This document shows positions 55,921 through 64,000 of a stretch of 64,000 nucleotides of DNA, piece after piece. The stretch lies in NCBI GenBank assembly GCA_029238935.1, contig JAQZBN010000001.1, positions 1 to 64,000 of the forward strand, in the 5' to 3' direction. This stretch comes from Herbinix sp. GTDB taxonomy: Bacteria > Bacillota > Clostridia > Lachnospirales > Lachnospiraceae. The notes under the pieces were generated by a model. That model was given only the letters and a program-made list of their open reading frames with translations. It made no database searches and had not been told where the DNA came from. The translations under genes were made by a program, and so were the position numbers. How positions within the stretch are numbered: the first letter of the stretch is position 1; each line of letters begins with the position of its first letter.

Positions 55921-57390
55921 TTACTTTGCTTTTATATTTTTGGTTTTTCGTTTATATGCATTATATACATCCGGTTCTGGCATATCTCCATTTACCTGTT
56001 TTAATACAGTGCCCCTGCAGAAAATATGTCGATCCATATTCTTTTCAATCCAGCGTAGTCTGAAGTATGAGAAGGTAAATGCAAAGAATGATGCAACAGT
56101 AAACCCAACACCGTACCATATAGCAGACATCTGAGAAGCTATAATGGAGCCAACCAGCGAAACGCTTGCAAAAATCACTCCATTGATCACTGCTCCTGTC
56201 AAGTCGTCAAAATAATATAGAAATAATAATTCTGAATACATTAGATAAGATATAAAATATCCGACTGCCAGTTGAGGATATATCTCCATAATCATTCCGG
56301 AGAAGCCCACAATCGGCAAGATTACTATAGCAAGTAAGTATATGACTACAGAAACAATGAATTGGAGATGTGCAAGGGAAAAGAGCTGTGAGGAAAGTCC
56401 TCGAAACATTCTCTTTTTCGCTTTCTCAATACTGTCAAGCTTTCCACCAATGACCATTTCCGTATAATCCTTGTACCTTTCATGAAAATGCATCTCTACT
56501 CTTGAAATGAACAAGACACTAGCGGAAATGCTTGTAAACATCGCCAAACAAGAGGCCATATCATAAGGTTGGTTGCAAACATATGTGTCACGAACTACTA
56601 AATGCCACGGTTGCGCCCAGAATACAAAATTGTGTATAAACAAGCCCAATGTATATAAGAAATTGGAGGCAATCAACTTCCAGTACGTTCTATAATAGTG
56701 CAAGACATCTTTATATCTTCGACTATTGACTGGAAAATACCGTAGTACATTAGAAAGTTCTAAGGATCCGATCAGTAAAAATCCAATTGTTAAAGCTAAC
56801 AACATACTATAGGTAATTGAAAACTTCAATAGAAATCGAAAGACCAGAGATAAAAAAAACGTCAATGTCATTGAATAGATAAAATACATGGAAATCTTCT
56901 TATACTGCTTCAAAATAGAGTTATATACCATCGTGGCAAAAGTTAATGTTAGTCCCAGAAAGCCCATATAAGTTGTAAATACATAGTAAATAGCAACATG
57001 ACCAACAAATATCTCATATAAATAAAATGGAATTGCAATGATAGAAGAAAAAGTCAAGTTCGTAATTATTCCTACATAAATACAGGGCCTAATGTCCTCA
57101 TACCGTTGTTCATAAATCCGATCTGTTTGGAATTTGGATAGAACCGAGTTAAAGGGGGAGGAGGTCAGAAGGGAAAAGATAAAGATATAGAGTACACTTG
57201 AGGAAAAAGTTTCTCTATCAAGGTACCCTACCGTATCAAAGCCAAGAACCTCATACATTCCCAAAAGACATGCAATCACAACCAGCATGGGGGCAATGGT
57301 GTAGACAAAGCTAAATCCGATACCATAAAGGGATGCAGTCACCGTATGCTTATCAAATATTTTATTTAATTGAATACCGATACCTGCCAT
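55921..57390 (-). CDS. pelG: PelG-type exopolysaccharide transporter
   Basis: 489 residues with about twelve membrane helices. The N-terminus MAGIGIQLNKIFDKHTVTASLYG and the LTSSPFNSVLSKFQTDRIYE loop near 95 match the PelG family (MOP superfamily). In the Pel system PelG with PelD and PelE forms the membrane platform that exports the polymer and works with PelF. It is 32 bases from pelF. Length fits the usual 450-490. Confidence 0.9.
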   Translation of the reverse strand: MAGIGIQLNKIFDKHTVTASLYGIGFSFVYTIAPMLVVIACLLGMYEVLGFDTVGYLDRETFSSSVLYIFIFSLLTSSPFNSVLSKFQTDRIYEQRYEDIRPCIYVGIITNLTFSSIIAIPFYLYEIFVGHVAIYYVFTTYMGFLGLTLTFATMVYNSILKQYKKISMYFIYSMTLTFFLSLVFRFLLKFSITYSMLLALTIGFLLIGSLELSNVLRYFPVNSRRYKDVLHYYRTYWKLIASNFLYTLGLFIHNFVFWAQPWHLVVRDTYVCNQPYDMASCLAMFTSISASVLFISRVEMHFHERYKDYTEMVIGGKLDSIEKAKKRMFRGLSSQLFSLAHLQFIVSVVIYLLAIVILPIVGFSGMIMEIYPQLAVGYFISYLMYSELLFLYYFDDLTGAVINGVIFASVSLVGSIIASQMSAIWYGVGFTVASFFAFTFSYFRLRWIEKNMDRHIFCRGTVLKQVNGDMPEPDVYNAYKRKTKNIKAK

Positions 57391-57422
57391 ATCTTTAAGT
57401 TCACCTTTCTGTCATCAAAAAA

Positions 57423-58889
57423 TTAGTTTCTATGCGGTAGAACGAAAGGTTCCTCCGTATAAACGACATTACTCATCTCTGTCAACGTTTTATAAATCTT
57501 TCGATAAGTCTCCTCCATATATACACTCTTGTATTTATACATAAGTCTTTGATATCCATTTTCCCCCATCTGTCTGGCCAGTTCTGGATGATTCGCTAAC
57601 CTTAAAATCGCATTGGATACTTCCGAGATATTCATGACAGGAACGACGATCCCAGCATCCCCAAACGTATCATTCTCACCATAAATCAACCCATGGCAGT
57701 TACCAACATTCGTCGCAATGCAAGGTTTCTTTGCTGCAAAGCCCTCCAGTATCGTAAGCGGTTGCCCTTCACTGATGCTGGTAAGAATGGTCATATCCAT
57801 CTTCCCAATATACTCTGTTGTACGAATACTACCAGTAAAAACAATATTTTCAGCATTTAAAGCTTTTACTAAATCACGGCAGTCCTCTGCATAATCCGGA
57901 TCCTCATCATCAGGGCCCATAATCCAAAGCTTAAGCTTAGGCTGTTTCTCATGAGCGTAATAAAACGCATTAATCATGGTTTTTACATCTTTAATTGGTG
58001 TTACACGAAGGATTGCTCCTACATTAATATATGGATCATCTACCGCTTTCATAGGAATACCTTCAAAATTCTTTGTAACAATACCATTTGGTGTAATAAT
58101 CGCCTTTTCTTCAGGGCAGCCTAACTCTATTTGAAGAGAATGAGCTTGTTCAAAGAGAGACGTCACAAGATCCGCAAAATAATATGCACATTTGGACATC
58201 TTACGAAATTGCTCGATCCATATAGTCTTGTAGATGCCTTGGACCCATTTTGCTTTGATGATTTCCTCCTCGCGTTCTCGGGTGTAGATACCATGTTCAC
58301 TAATCAACAGTTTTGAATTTGGATAGATGGACAATGCCTTACTTCCAATAATCCCAGCATATCCTGTCGATACACAATGATATATCTCTGCTTTTGGAGG
58401 AACACATTTTAAAGCAAAAAATAGTGGAAGGTAGATCGAACGCAGAGTCCATAGGAAATCCGAAAAGGTAATATCGGAGAACCGAAGAGAATAATAATCC
58501 TTAGTAATCGCTAAAAATTCTGGGCTCATCAGTATATTGTTAATCGAGAAATTTTTCCGGTCAAAAATACGAAATACTGTCATCCAGTCAACATCTTCTC
58601 CAATCACTAAGCTTCTCAAAGCATCTACTTCTTTTTTCTTCAAACGTATGCGGTTTTTTTTGGTCTTTCTATTTCCCACCCAGTCTACATCCTGTAGATA
58701 AACCTCATGAACTTCCGTTAAGTTAACCGGTAGCTCATAAGCAAATTTACCACTGATGTTACGATCTGAAACAATCGTAATAAGATTGAACTCAATATTA
58801 GGGAATAATTTTATTATACTATGTATCCAACTGGATACACCACCGACAACATATGGATAGCAACCTTCTGCTATCATACATACTTTCAT
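57423..58889 (-). CDS. pelF: PelF-type polysaccharide synthase (GT4)
   Basis: 488 residues, GT-B fold. Opening MKVCMIAEGCYPYVVGGVSSWIH is characteristic of PelF. The donor domain begins around 275-300 (VGAILRVTPIKDVKTMI), and the EX7E motif is EGQPLTILE near 375. The enzyme polymerises UDP-N-acetylhexosamines in Pel synthesis. AAGGAGGAC precedes the ATG. Immediately upstream of pelG, as in known pel operons. Confidence 0.92.
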   Translation of the reverse strand: MKVCMIAEGCYPYVVGGVSSWIHSIIKLFPNIEFNLITIVSDRNISGKFAYELPVNLTEVHEVYLQDVDWVGNRKTKKNRIRLKKKEVDALRSLVIGEDVDWMTVFRIFDRKNFSINNILMSPEFLAITKDYYSLRFSDITFSDFLWTLRSIYLPLFFALKCVPPKAEIYHCVSTGYAGIIGSKALSIYPNSKLLISEHGIYTREREEEIIKAKWVQGIYKTIWIEQFRKMSKCAYYFADLVTSLFEQAHSLQIELGCPEEKAIITPNGIVTKNFEGIPMKAVDDPYINVGAILRVTPIKDVKTMINAFYYAHEKQPKLKLWIMGPDDEDPDYAEDCRDLVKALNAENIVFTGSIRTTEYIGKMDMTILTSISEGQPLTILEGFAAKKPCIATNVGNCHGLIYGENDTFGDAGIVVPVMNISEVSNAILRLANHPELARQMGENGYQRLMYKYKSVYMEETYRKIYKTLTEMSNVVYTEEPFVLPHRN

Positions 58890-58911
58890 AACAAGTCCTC
58901 CTTATGCTGTC

Positions 58912-60804
58912 TTATTCAGGGTTACTTGGGATTATCTTATTATTCCTCGGCTTCTTAAGGATATTTCCTTCCGTCAGATGAATCAGAACAGTAGAATCCT
59001 CTGCCTTAATAAGATAAGTAGTATTCGTATCATTCATTGCCTCTGCTTTACCATGATTTACATACTCAATGCTCTTACTATAGGTACATAGGATAAAATA
59101 TGCTTCCTCATCGAATTGATCGATATGAATAATAATATCATCTCCATCATACTCATAGGTATAATCCAATGTCAAGAAACGCCTGATTCGTTTCTCCATC
59201 TCATAGATGGAAACCATGTCAAACTTAGTGTAATCTTTATAATAAGTATCGCCTTTTGACCATAGTAAGCTTAGGTAATTCCATTCATCTGTGCTGTCCT
59301 TCGGATAAATGACACGTCCAATATCCACCATTGTATTACTCATACCGATAGCATTCTCTATACAAATCATCCTCAAATCATCCATAGTCTCATGCTGATA
59401 ACCGTCCAGATTAAATTTCACTGAAAGTACATTTTCATTTAAGAAACTGATCAGATTATCACCCTCTTTGTAATCGGACATTACCAGACTGACTTCCTTT
59501 AGAAATTCATTGTCTAAACTGTCTTCTACTTCATCCCTACTAAAATCAGCCGTATATAAAGCTGTAAAGTTATACTTTGGTAGATATTTTCCAAAAAACA
59601 TTTCATCTTTTGAAATCAAATCCGTTAGGTCAGTCTTAGACACCTGTTCTAAAGAAAGTCCCATATCCCCAGGTAGTTTACCGATTTCTCTAAGATAAAA
59701 ATCAATATAATCCTTCTTAGGTCCAATGTCATCCAGATAATCCAGTTGTGGTGCTGCAAAAAAACTAAAAGAATCGCCATAATTTTTTAGTATCTGAATA
59801 ATATTAGGCCAAAGTAGATCCCTTGCCACAGTCTCTGAGGTTCGACTGTACAACTCCTGTGTTGTAGTATTATTTTCATTCGATAAATACGGATAGCTCA
59901 AAAGGGAGATCGTCTGTGCATTTACAACAGGATAAACATACACTTCTCTCTCGTGAGCCATAAATCCAGTCAAAATACCTAGAACAGACATTCCTTTAAA
60001 AATGTCACTATTTATAACAAACACAAAGGAGTTCTCCGTTCTTGTTCTCCATAGAAGCGGCGGCAAATCTTTGTTCTCGATCCCCAACTTGTCCTGTTGA
60101 TTTAGGATACCGATGGAATATACTTCGTAGCCTGCAGTCAAAGAATAGTACGGTACACTGACTGCCGTGTCATCCTTATCACCATAATAATCTCCTATGT
60201 TATATTCACGTACCTTATTAATCATAAAATTCGGAAAAATCTTAATTCCGTCGGTAGTAATATTTTCTTGTACCGCAGACTTTATCCCAAAAAAATTAGC
60301 CAGTTCCTTGCTTGATTTGATTTTTTGGTAATCAGGAAGCTGCGTGAACATCATGGTCTTTCCTAAATTCGCGTAAGTATACAAAAACTCACTATCCTGA
60401 TCATTTATCTGATAATCACCAAATAAGATTACATCATAATCTGCAATCTCCTCTTCCTCTGGCAAATCAGTGAAAACCTTATATAGGTATTTGTTATACA
60501 CACACCATTCTATAAGGATATATGCAATCTTATCCTCTGAACCACTTGTCAGAATAGCAACCCGTAGTTTCTGTTCGGGATCAAAGACATCTCTCCCTAT
60601 CCCAATATAACCGGGATTACCCGTAGCAATATTTAGAGAGTCTGCAGTTAAAGTATCTTCATGACTAATGTCAACCCTCTCCGTAGCTCGATTGTTCGTG
60701 GCTGTATCCGATAAAATATTCGAAGATACACCCGCAAACATAAACATTACAAAAACCATTAGCATTAATATAAAAATAGTTAAATAAATACGTCTAGAAA
60801 CCAT
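58912..60804 (-). CDS. DUF2194-type extracytoplasmic protein, PelA/deacetylase position
   Basis: 630 residues. One N-terminal membrane helix (about 8-28) then an outside soluble region. A Rossmann-like part near 60-130 (RVAILTSGSEDKIAYILIEWC) precedes a larger domain resembling DUF2194, which in Gram-positive pel operons occupies the place of the PelA deacetylase. I do not see a classical DDxxH deacetylase triad, so enzymatic activity is uncertain. It stands between pelE and pelF, which argues for a role in Pel processing. Confidence 0.72.
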   Translation of the reverse strand: MVSRRIYLTIFILMLMVFVMFMFAGVSSNILSDTATNNRATERVDISHEDTLTADSLNIATGNPGYIGIGRDVFDPEQKLRVAILTSGSEDKIAYILIEWCVYNKYLYKVFTDLPEEEEIADYDVILFGDYQINDQDSEFLYTYANLGKTMMFTQLPDYQKIKSSKELANFFGIKSAVQENITTDGIKIFPNFMINKVREYNIGDYYGDKDDTAVSVPYYSLTAGYEVYSIGILNQQDKLGIENKDLPPLLWRTRTENSFVFVINSDIFKGMSVLGILTGFMAHEREVYVYPVVNAQTISLLSYPYLSNENNTTTQELYSRTSETVARDLLWPNIIQILKNYGDSFSFFAAPQLDYLDDIGPKKDYIDFYLREIGKLPGDMGLSLEQVSKTDLTDLISKDEMFFGKYLPKYNFTALYTADFSRDEVEDSLDNEFLKEVSLVMSDYKEGDNLISFLNENVLSVKFNLDGYQHETMDDLRMICIENAIGMSNTMVDIGRVIYPKDSTDEWNYLSLLWSKGDTYYKDYTKFDMVSIYEMEKRIRRFLTLDYTYEYDGDDIIIHIDQFDEEAYFILCTYSKSIEYVNHGKAEAMNDTNTTYLIKAEDSTVLIHLTEGNILKKPRNNKIIPSNPE

Positions 60805-60840
60805 TGTCCTTTCTCATCCTATCCCATGATAAATAGATTG

Positions 60841-61758
60841 TTAGGCCTGTCCGTTATATAGACGAAACAGATTCATAATCTCTTCATCAACCGTAATGTC
60901 TGAAGCCTTTAGCTCATTTAAGCACTGGAAAAAAGCCGTCTGATTATGTTGGTCATAATATAAATGCAAATTAGCCTTGTAAGTATCCAGAATATTAGGT
61001 CGATATTGGCTGGATCTTAAAGCCCATTTATTAGCCATACTATAGTCCTTGATTGATATAAACAAATCTGTCATCCACAAGTACTGTGTAGCGGTCATGT
61101 ACCACAGATTATGATTATAAAGATTCTCTGCAACGTTATCTAACGTATAAATATAAGACTCCTGCTCTACCTCCGTCATGATTTTCATGCTAAGAATCTC
61201 ATAAATATAATCAAATGTAAGCAGATTCATCTCCACGTCCTCCGGTAGCTTCTGCATATTTTCAATCATATTCTGAGCTGTTGATCTGAATTCAGATAAT
61301 GCATCCATAATAATAGATGCTGCATAATGAGAAGCTTCTGTATCATTACTGTTCATAGCAGCGGCTATACTGGAAATCGTCTTTTTTGCATTGTTACGCA
61401 TAGTATCTAGAAGCAATCGACGCAAACTAGGTATGTCCGATACTGCCATTGCATCTTGGATCGGCACGTAGTTCATTTCTGTTTCCTGATCCGGAGGAAG
61501 TATAAGTTGTTCACGATCCTGGCTAAAACTTATATCACTCATATCAACTGTTTTCTTTCGATTTAAATAACTGAAGAATAAACCTAGCAAAATATATAAT
61601 GCCCCAAAAAATGGTACAATAAAAATAAACCAAAATAACATAAACATAGTGCTATGATGGCCTTTTTTTTGAAAGAACGCCATAAGAAAAATAATAAATG
61701 CGATAAAATAATTAAATACTAAAATCACTAGAACAGGCCATAGTCCTGTTGTATCCAT
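60841..61758 (-). CDS. pelE: PelE-like membrane/TPR protein
   Basis: 305 residues. Two membrane helices (about 6-27 and 37-62) and a long helical C-terminal part with repeat-like segments (NLYNHNLWYMTATQYLWMTDLF, short: WYMTATQYLW; ANKWALRSSQYRPN) consistent with TPR-type repeats. This is the architecture of PelE, which binds PelD at the inner face. Position between pelD and the DUF2194 gene supports it. Sequence identity to PelE is expected to be low, so the call leans on layout. Confidence 0.72.
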   Translation of the reverse strand: MDTTGLWPVLVILVFNYFIAFIIFLMAFFQKKGHHSTMFMLFWFIFIVPFFGALYILLGLFFSYLNRKKTVDMSDISFSQDREQLILPPDQETEMNYVPIQDAMAVSDIPSLRRLLLDTMRNNAKKTISSIAAAMNSNDTEASHYAASIIMDALSEFRSTAQNMIENMQKLPEDVEMNLLTFDYIYEILSMKIMTEVEQESYIYTLDNVAENLYNHNLWYMTATQYLWMTDLFISIKDYSMANKWALRSSQYRPNILDTYKANLHLYYDQHNQTAFFQCLNELKASDITVDEEIMNLFRLYNGQA

Positions 61759-61823
61759 ATACGTTCTCCTTCTTAATGATCAATGTTTCGAACGTTATTT
61801 ATATTTAGCAATCGGTAAGCAGG

Positions 61824-64000
61824 TTAAAGCTTTGTCTCCAGATACGTATGAATGCTTTTCTCCTCAAGACGGTTTCTGACATATACAGACTCATTGGTAT
61901 TGGTATTGGTTAATAAAATTGCTAGGTTTCCACCCGTCATAGCTCCAACATAATCCGTAGCTCTCAGCAAAGGTTGAATCTTATCATTCATTTCTCTAGG
62001 AGATGTGAATTCACCTTGAACATAGAGTATACATGACTCAGCATAACCTTTTTCTCCAGCATGCTTATAAATATCAACCATTTCCTTAAATGCTGTTTCC
62101 TGTAGAATAGTTGTCTCAGGAATAAATCGACGATATGCTAAAGCGTCCAGATAATCAGCATCTCTAACGAATCCAGAGTAAACCAAAGCACCAACAATCG
62201 TCAGTAAATTGGCATGATAAAGGGTCATTTTCTCATAGGGTATATCCCACAAAAAGATAACAATTCTCATATTATTTTTATCATCAAAAAGAGAACTAGC
62301 CATCATTGGGAGCGTACTATCCAGTGAACGATTGATATATACTAGTTTCGACTCTAACACATCAAAGATCACTTTATAATTCTTTACAGAAATTGATTTT
62401 CCAAGAGAACGTGCTTTTTCGCTGGACGCAGATGCCAATCGGCAATAATCTCTATTAGACATAAGATATATCGATACGTCCGGTGTTTCCATGATTTCGG
62501 TAAGTGTATCCAATGCAGCAAACAATACCTCACCCGTCTCCGCCTTCTCTAACTTCGATGTAATATCGTAAATCCGTCCAATACTCTCTGTACTACTAAT
62601 CAACTTCTCCGCAAAAAAATTCTTAATCTTTGTGTTACTAGAATTAATCACTGTAATATCATTTAATCGATCCGAAAGAAAATCGATCTTCTCGTTCTTA
62701 TCTGCCTCCATCTCACGGAATTTATCTCTTAGGTGTCCAACCGTCAGTCCGACAATAAAGATCTGAACAATCCATATATAGGTATTGATATTGATTAATA
62801 GAGAAAAACCCGATGATGTGTACATCTGCCGAAAGCAATATCCAATCACGCTCAGCAGAGATGCAAATATAGCCTGTTGCCTTCCATGTACTACTGCAAA
62901 TAGCAACACATATAATAAAAAGAAATTGATTCCATCAAAATACGCACTTCCAACAGCTCGGTTGTTCAACATAAAAAACGGAATAAAGAATACAAGACAT
63001 TCAAGGAATGGAACAGCTTTTTTAAGCATTCGGAGTAACCGATACTTACCACCCTTGCCTTCATAGGTTTCATCACTGTATAAAAAGTGATTCTTATGAC
63101 CCTTCATATAGGAAATAATCTGAGGAACGATATCCTTATAACTATTTCTGACTTGGAATGGAAATTCCTCACAGAATCTCTCGTTTGATAAAATAATTCG
63201 ATGCTTCAGACCGATGGTCTGATCTACAATATCGATTGGATTAGAATAATTCTCTTGAATTAACCCTGCAACAGCATCCTCCGTAACCTCTTCCATAGAG
63301 GAAATGTGATAAAGTGTATGTTTACGCTCCGGTGCTTTTATCAGAAGATACATTGCTTCTACTGCATCCTTAATATAGATAGCAGAAAAAACACTCTTTG
63401 CATTTACTTTCAAACGTCCTGATATCAGCGCTTTTACACACATTTCGGAATAAATATCGGTACAAGCCTCCCGTTTTTCCGGAATTCCATACATACGGGC
63501 AATTCTTACCACCGTTACTTCCATCTGTGTCGTCTGGTCAAAATGCATGGCCAAATTCTCACCCTGAGAGATCGTCATTCCTTTAAAACTATTCGGTGAG
63601 GCTGGCATATCTTCTCTAATGTCCACTACATATTCATCTTCAAAAACTTTATCCGAGGATACGTAAATAAAATGCCTTACCCCTAGCATAGTGGCACACA
63701 TAAGAAGATTACTAAGACCGGAGATATAATTTAATGATTCCTCTTTCACACTTTCATCTTCCCACTGATACAATGGATCATAGGCACCAGTAAAAAGTAT
63801 TGCATCAGGACAGCAGCTGCTGATAATCTCCTTTACACTGTCGCTATCATAATCAAATGCATACTGTTCAAATACATGAGCAGGCTTAATAATCTTTTTT
63901 TTACTGACCAATGTATAGATACGCCAATTCTCTTTATAAAACTTATTAATTAATCCCTCGGTAAAAGTACCGTAACTTCCTATGATCAGAATGTTGCTCA
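61824..64000 (-). CDS. pelD: PelD-type c-di-GMP receptor with fused SDR domain, 5' end at window edge
   Basis: The frame stays open to the window end; the last bases (SNILIIGSYGTF) are a Rossmann opening, so the start codon probably begins just outside, giving about 725 residues. An internal TTG at 63911 is not the start. Domains: SDR-like 1 to about 250 (nucleotide motif G8-S-Y-G11), four or so membrane helices at about 330-430, a GAF-type domain at about 470-630, and a degenerate GGDEF near the end. The GGDEF signature is TGGNL, while the inhibitory-site motif RxxD (R-A-T-D, codons near 61955-61964) is intact. The expected SDR Tyr and Lys of YxxxK are Phe139 and Thr143. Confidence 0.88.
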   Translation of the reverse strand, partial: SNILIIGSYGTFTEGLINKFYKENWRIYTLVSKKKIIKPAHVFEQYAFDYDSDSVKEIISSCCPDAILFTGAYDPLYQWEDESVKEESLNYISGLSNLLMCATMLGVRHFIYVSSDKVFEDEYVVDIREDMPASPNSFKGMTISQGENLAMHFDQTTQMEVTVVRIARMYGIPEKREACTDIYSEMCVKALISGRLKVNAKSVFSAIYIKDAVEAMYLLIKAPERKHTLYHISSMEEVTEDAVAGLIQENYSNPIDIVDQTIGLKHRIILSNERFCEEFPFQVRNSYKDIVPQIISYMKGHKNHFLYSDETYEGKGGKYRLLRMLKKAVPFLECLVFFIPFFMLNNRAVGSAYFDGINFFLLYVLLFAVVHGRQQAIFASLLSVIGYCFRQMYTSSGFSLLININTYIWIVQIFIVGLTVGHLRDKFREMEADKNEKIDFLSDRLNDITVINSSNTKIKNFFAEKLISSTESIGRIYDITSKLEKAETGEVLFAALDTLTEIMETPDVSIYLMSNRDYCRLASASSEKARSLGKSISVKNYKVIFDVLESKLVYINRSLDSTLPMMASSLFDDKNNMRIVIFLWDIPYEKMTLYHANLLTIVGALVYSGFVRDADYLDALAYRRFIPETTILQETAFKEMVDIYKHAGEKGYAESCILYVQGEFTSPREMNDKIQPLLRATDYVGAMTGGNLAILLTNTNTNESVYVRNRLEEKSIHTYLETKL

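Overview
This is AT-rich chromosomal DNA from an anaerobic, spore-forming, low-GC Firmicute, most likely a clostridial Lachnospiraceae relative. The evidence is a spoIIID sporulation regulator, a complete six-gene Rnf ion-pumping complex, a clostridial rpoB/rpoC/ribosomal-protein block, strong AGGAGG ribosome binding sites and sigma-A type promoters. No phage, IS element, tRNA, rRNA or CRISPR array was seen. Species assignment is inference.

Layout. 1-8 kb: the 3' end of an EFR1-type flavodoxin/ferredoxin gene, an RlmI-like RNA methyltransferase, a pspA-ydjG-ydjH-ydjI membrane-stress set, and a phosphosugar mutase. 7.9-8.1 kb: nine tandem 21-bp units. 8.2-20.5 kb: the core transcription/translation block, all on the minus strand (rpmG-secE-nusG-rplK-rplA, then rplJ-rplL behind an L10 leader, then rpoB-rpoC), with recognisable promoters. 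A 20-bp repeat array lies upstream of the rpmG promoter. 20.9-25.8 kb: a cell-surface subtilase, a divergent AraC-type regulator and an orphan FliD-like protein. 26-31.3 kb: rnfCDGEAB. 31.5 kb: spoIIID with a possible sigma-E -10 box.

32.3-37.9 kb: a compact RiPP-like locus. It has two PqqD-type recognition proteins, a nucleotidyltransferase, an HPr-kinase-like kinase, an S26-type Ser/His peptidase, an ABC exporter and a 74-residue precursor. The precursor carries a YxxPxI leader motif and eleven Asn-Gly repeats. The toolset resembles phosphorylated lasso-peptide clusters, but no asparagine-synthetase-like cyclase and no transglutaminase-like protease is visible. The exporter gene is broken by an exact 13-bp tandem duplication; removing one copy restores one frame. 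This is the best candidate for an undescribed system.

38-64 kb: a large minus-strand exopolysaccharide region. Its upstream part is a Gram-positive Pel-type synthase: PelD (with a fused N-terminal SDR domain and an intact RxxD c-di-GMP site next to a degenerate GGDEF), PelE-like, a DUF2194-type protein, PelF and PelG. The operon continues into DUF2304, GT4, GT2, DUF4832-type, a GT2-leucine-rich-repeat fusion, a Wzx-like flippase, a large GT-C-like membrane protein and a GT8 enzyme. A plus-strand radical SAM gene separates this from a paralogous GT8 gene. A GH114-like secreted hydrolase and another GT2 follow. The likely logic is that c-di-GMP binding to PelD switches on the PelDEFG synthase, while the downstream transferases and flippase make or decorate a second glycan.
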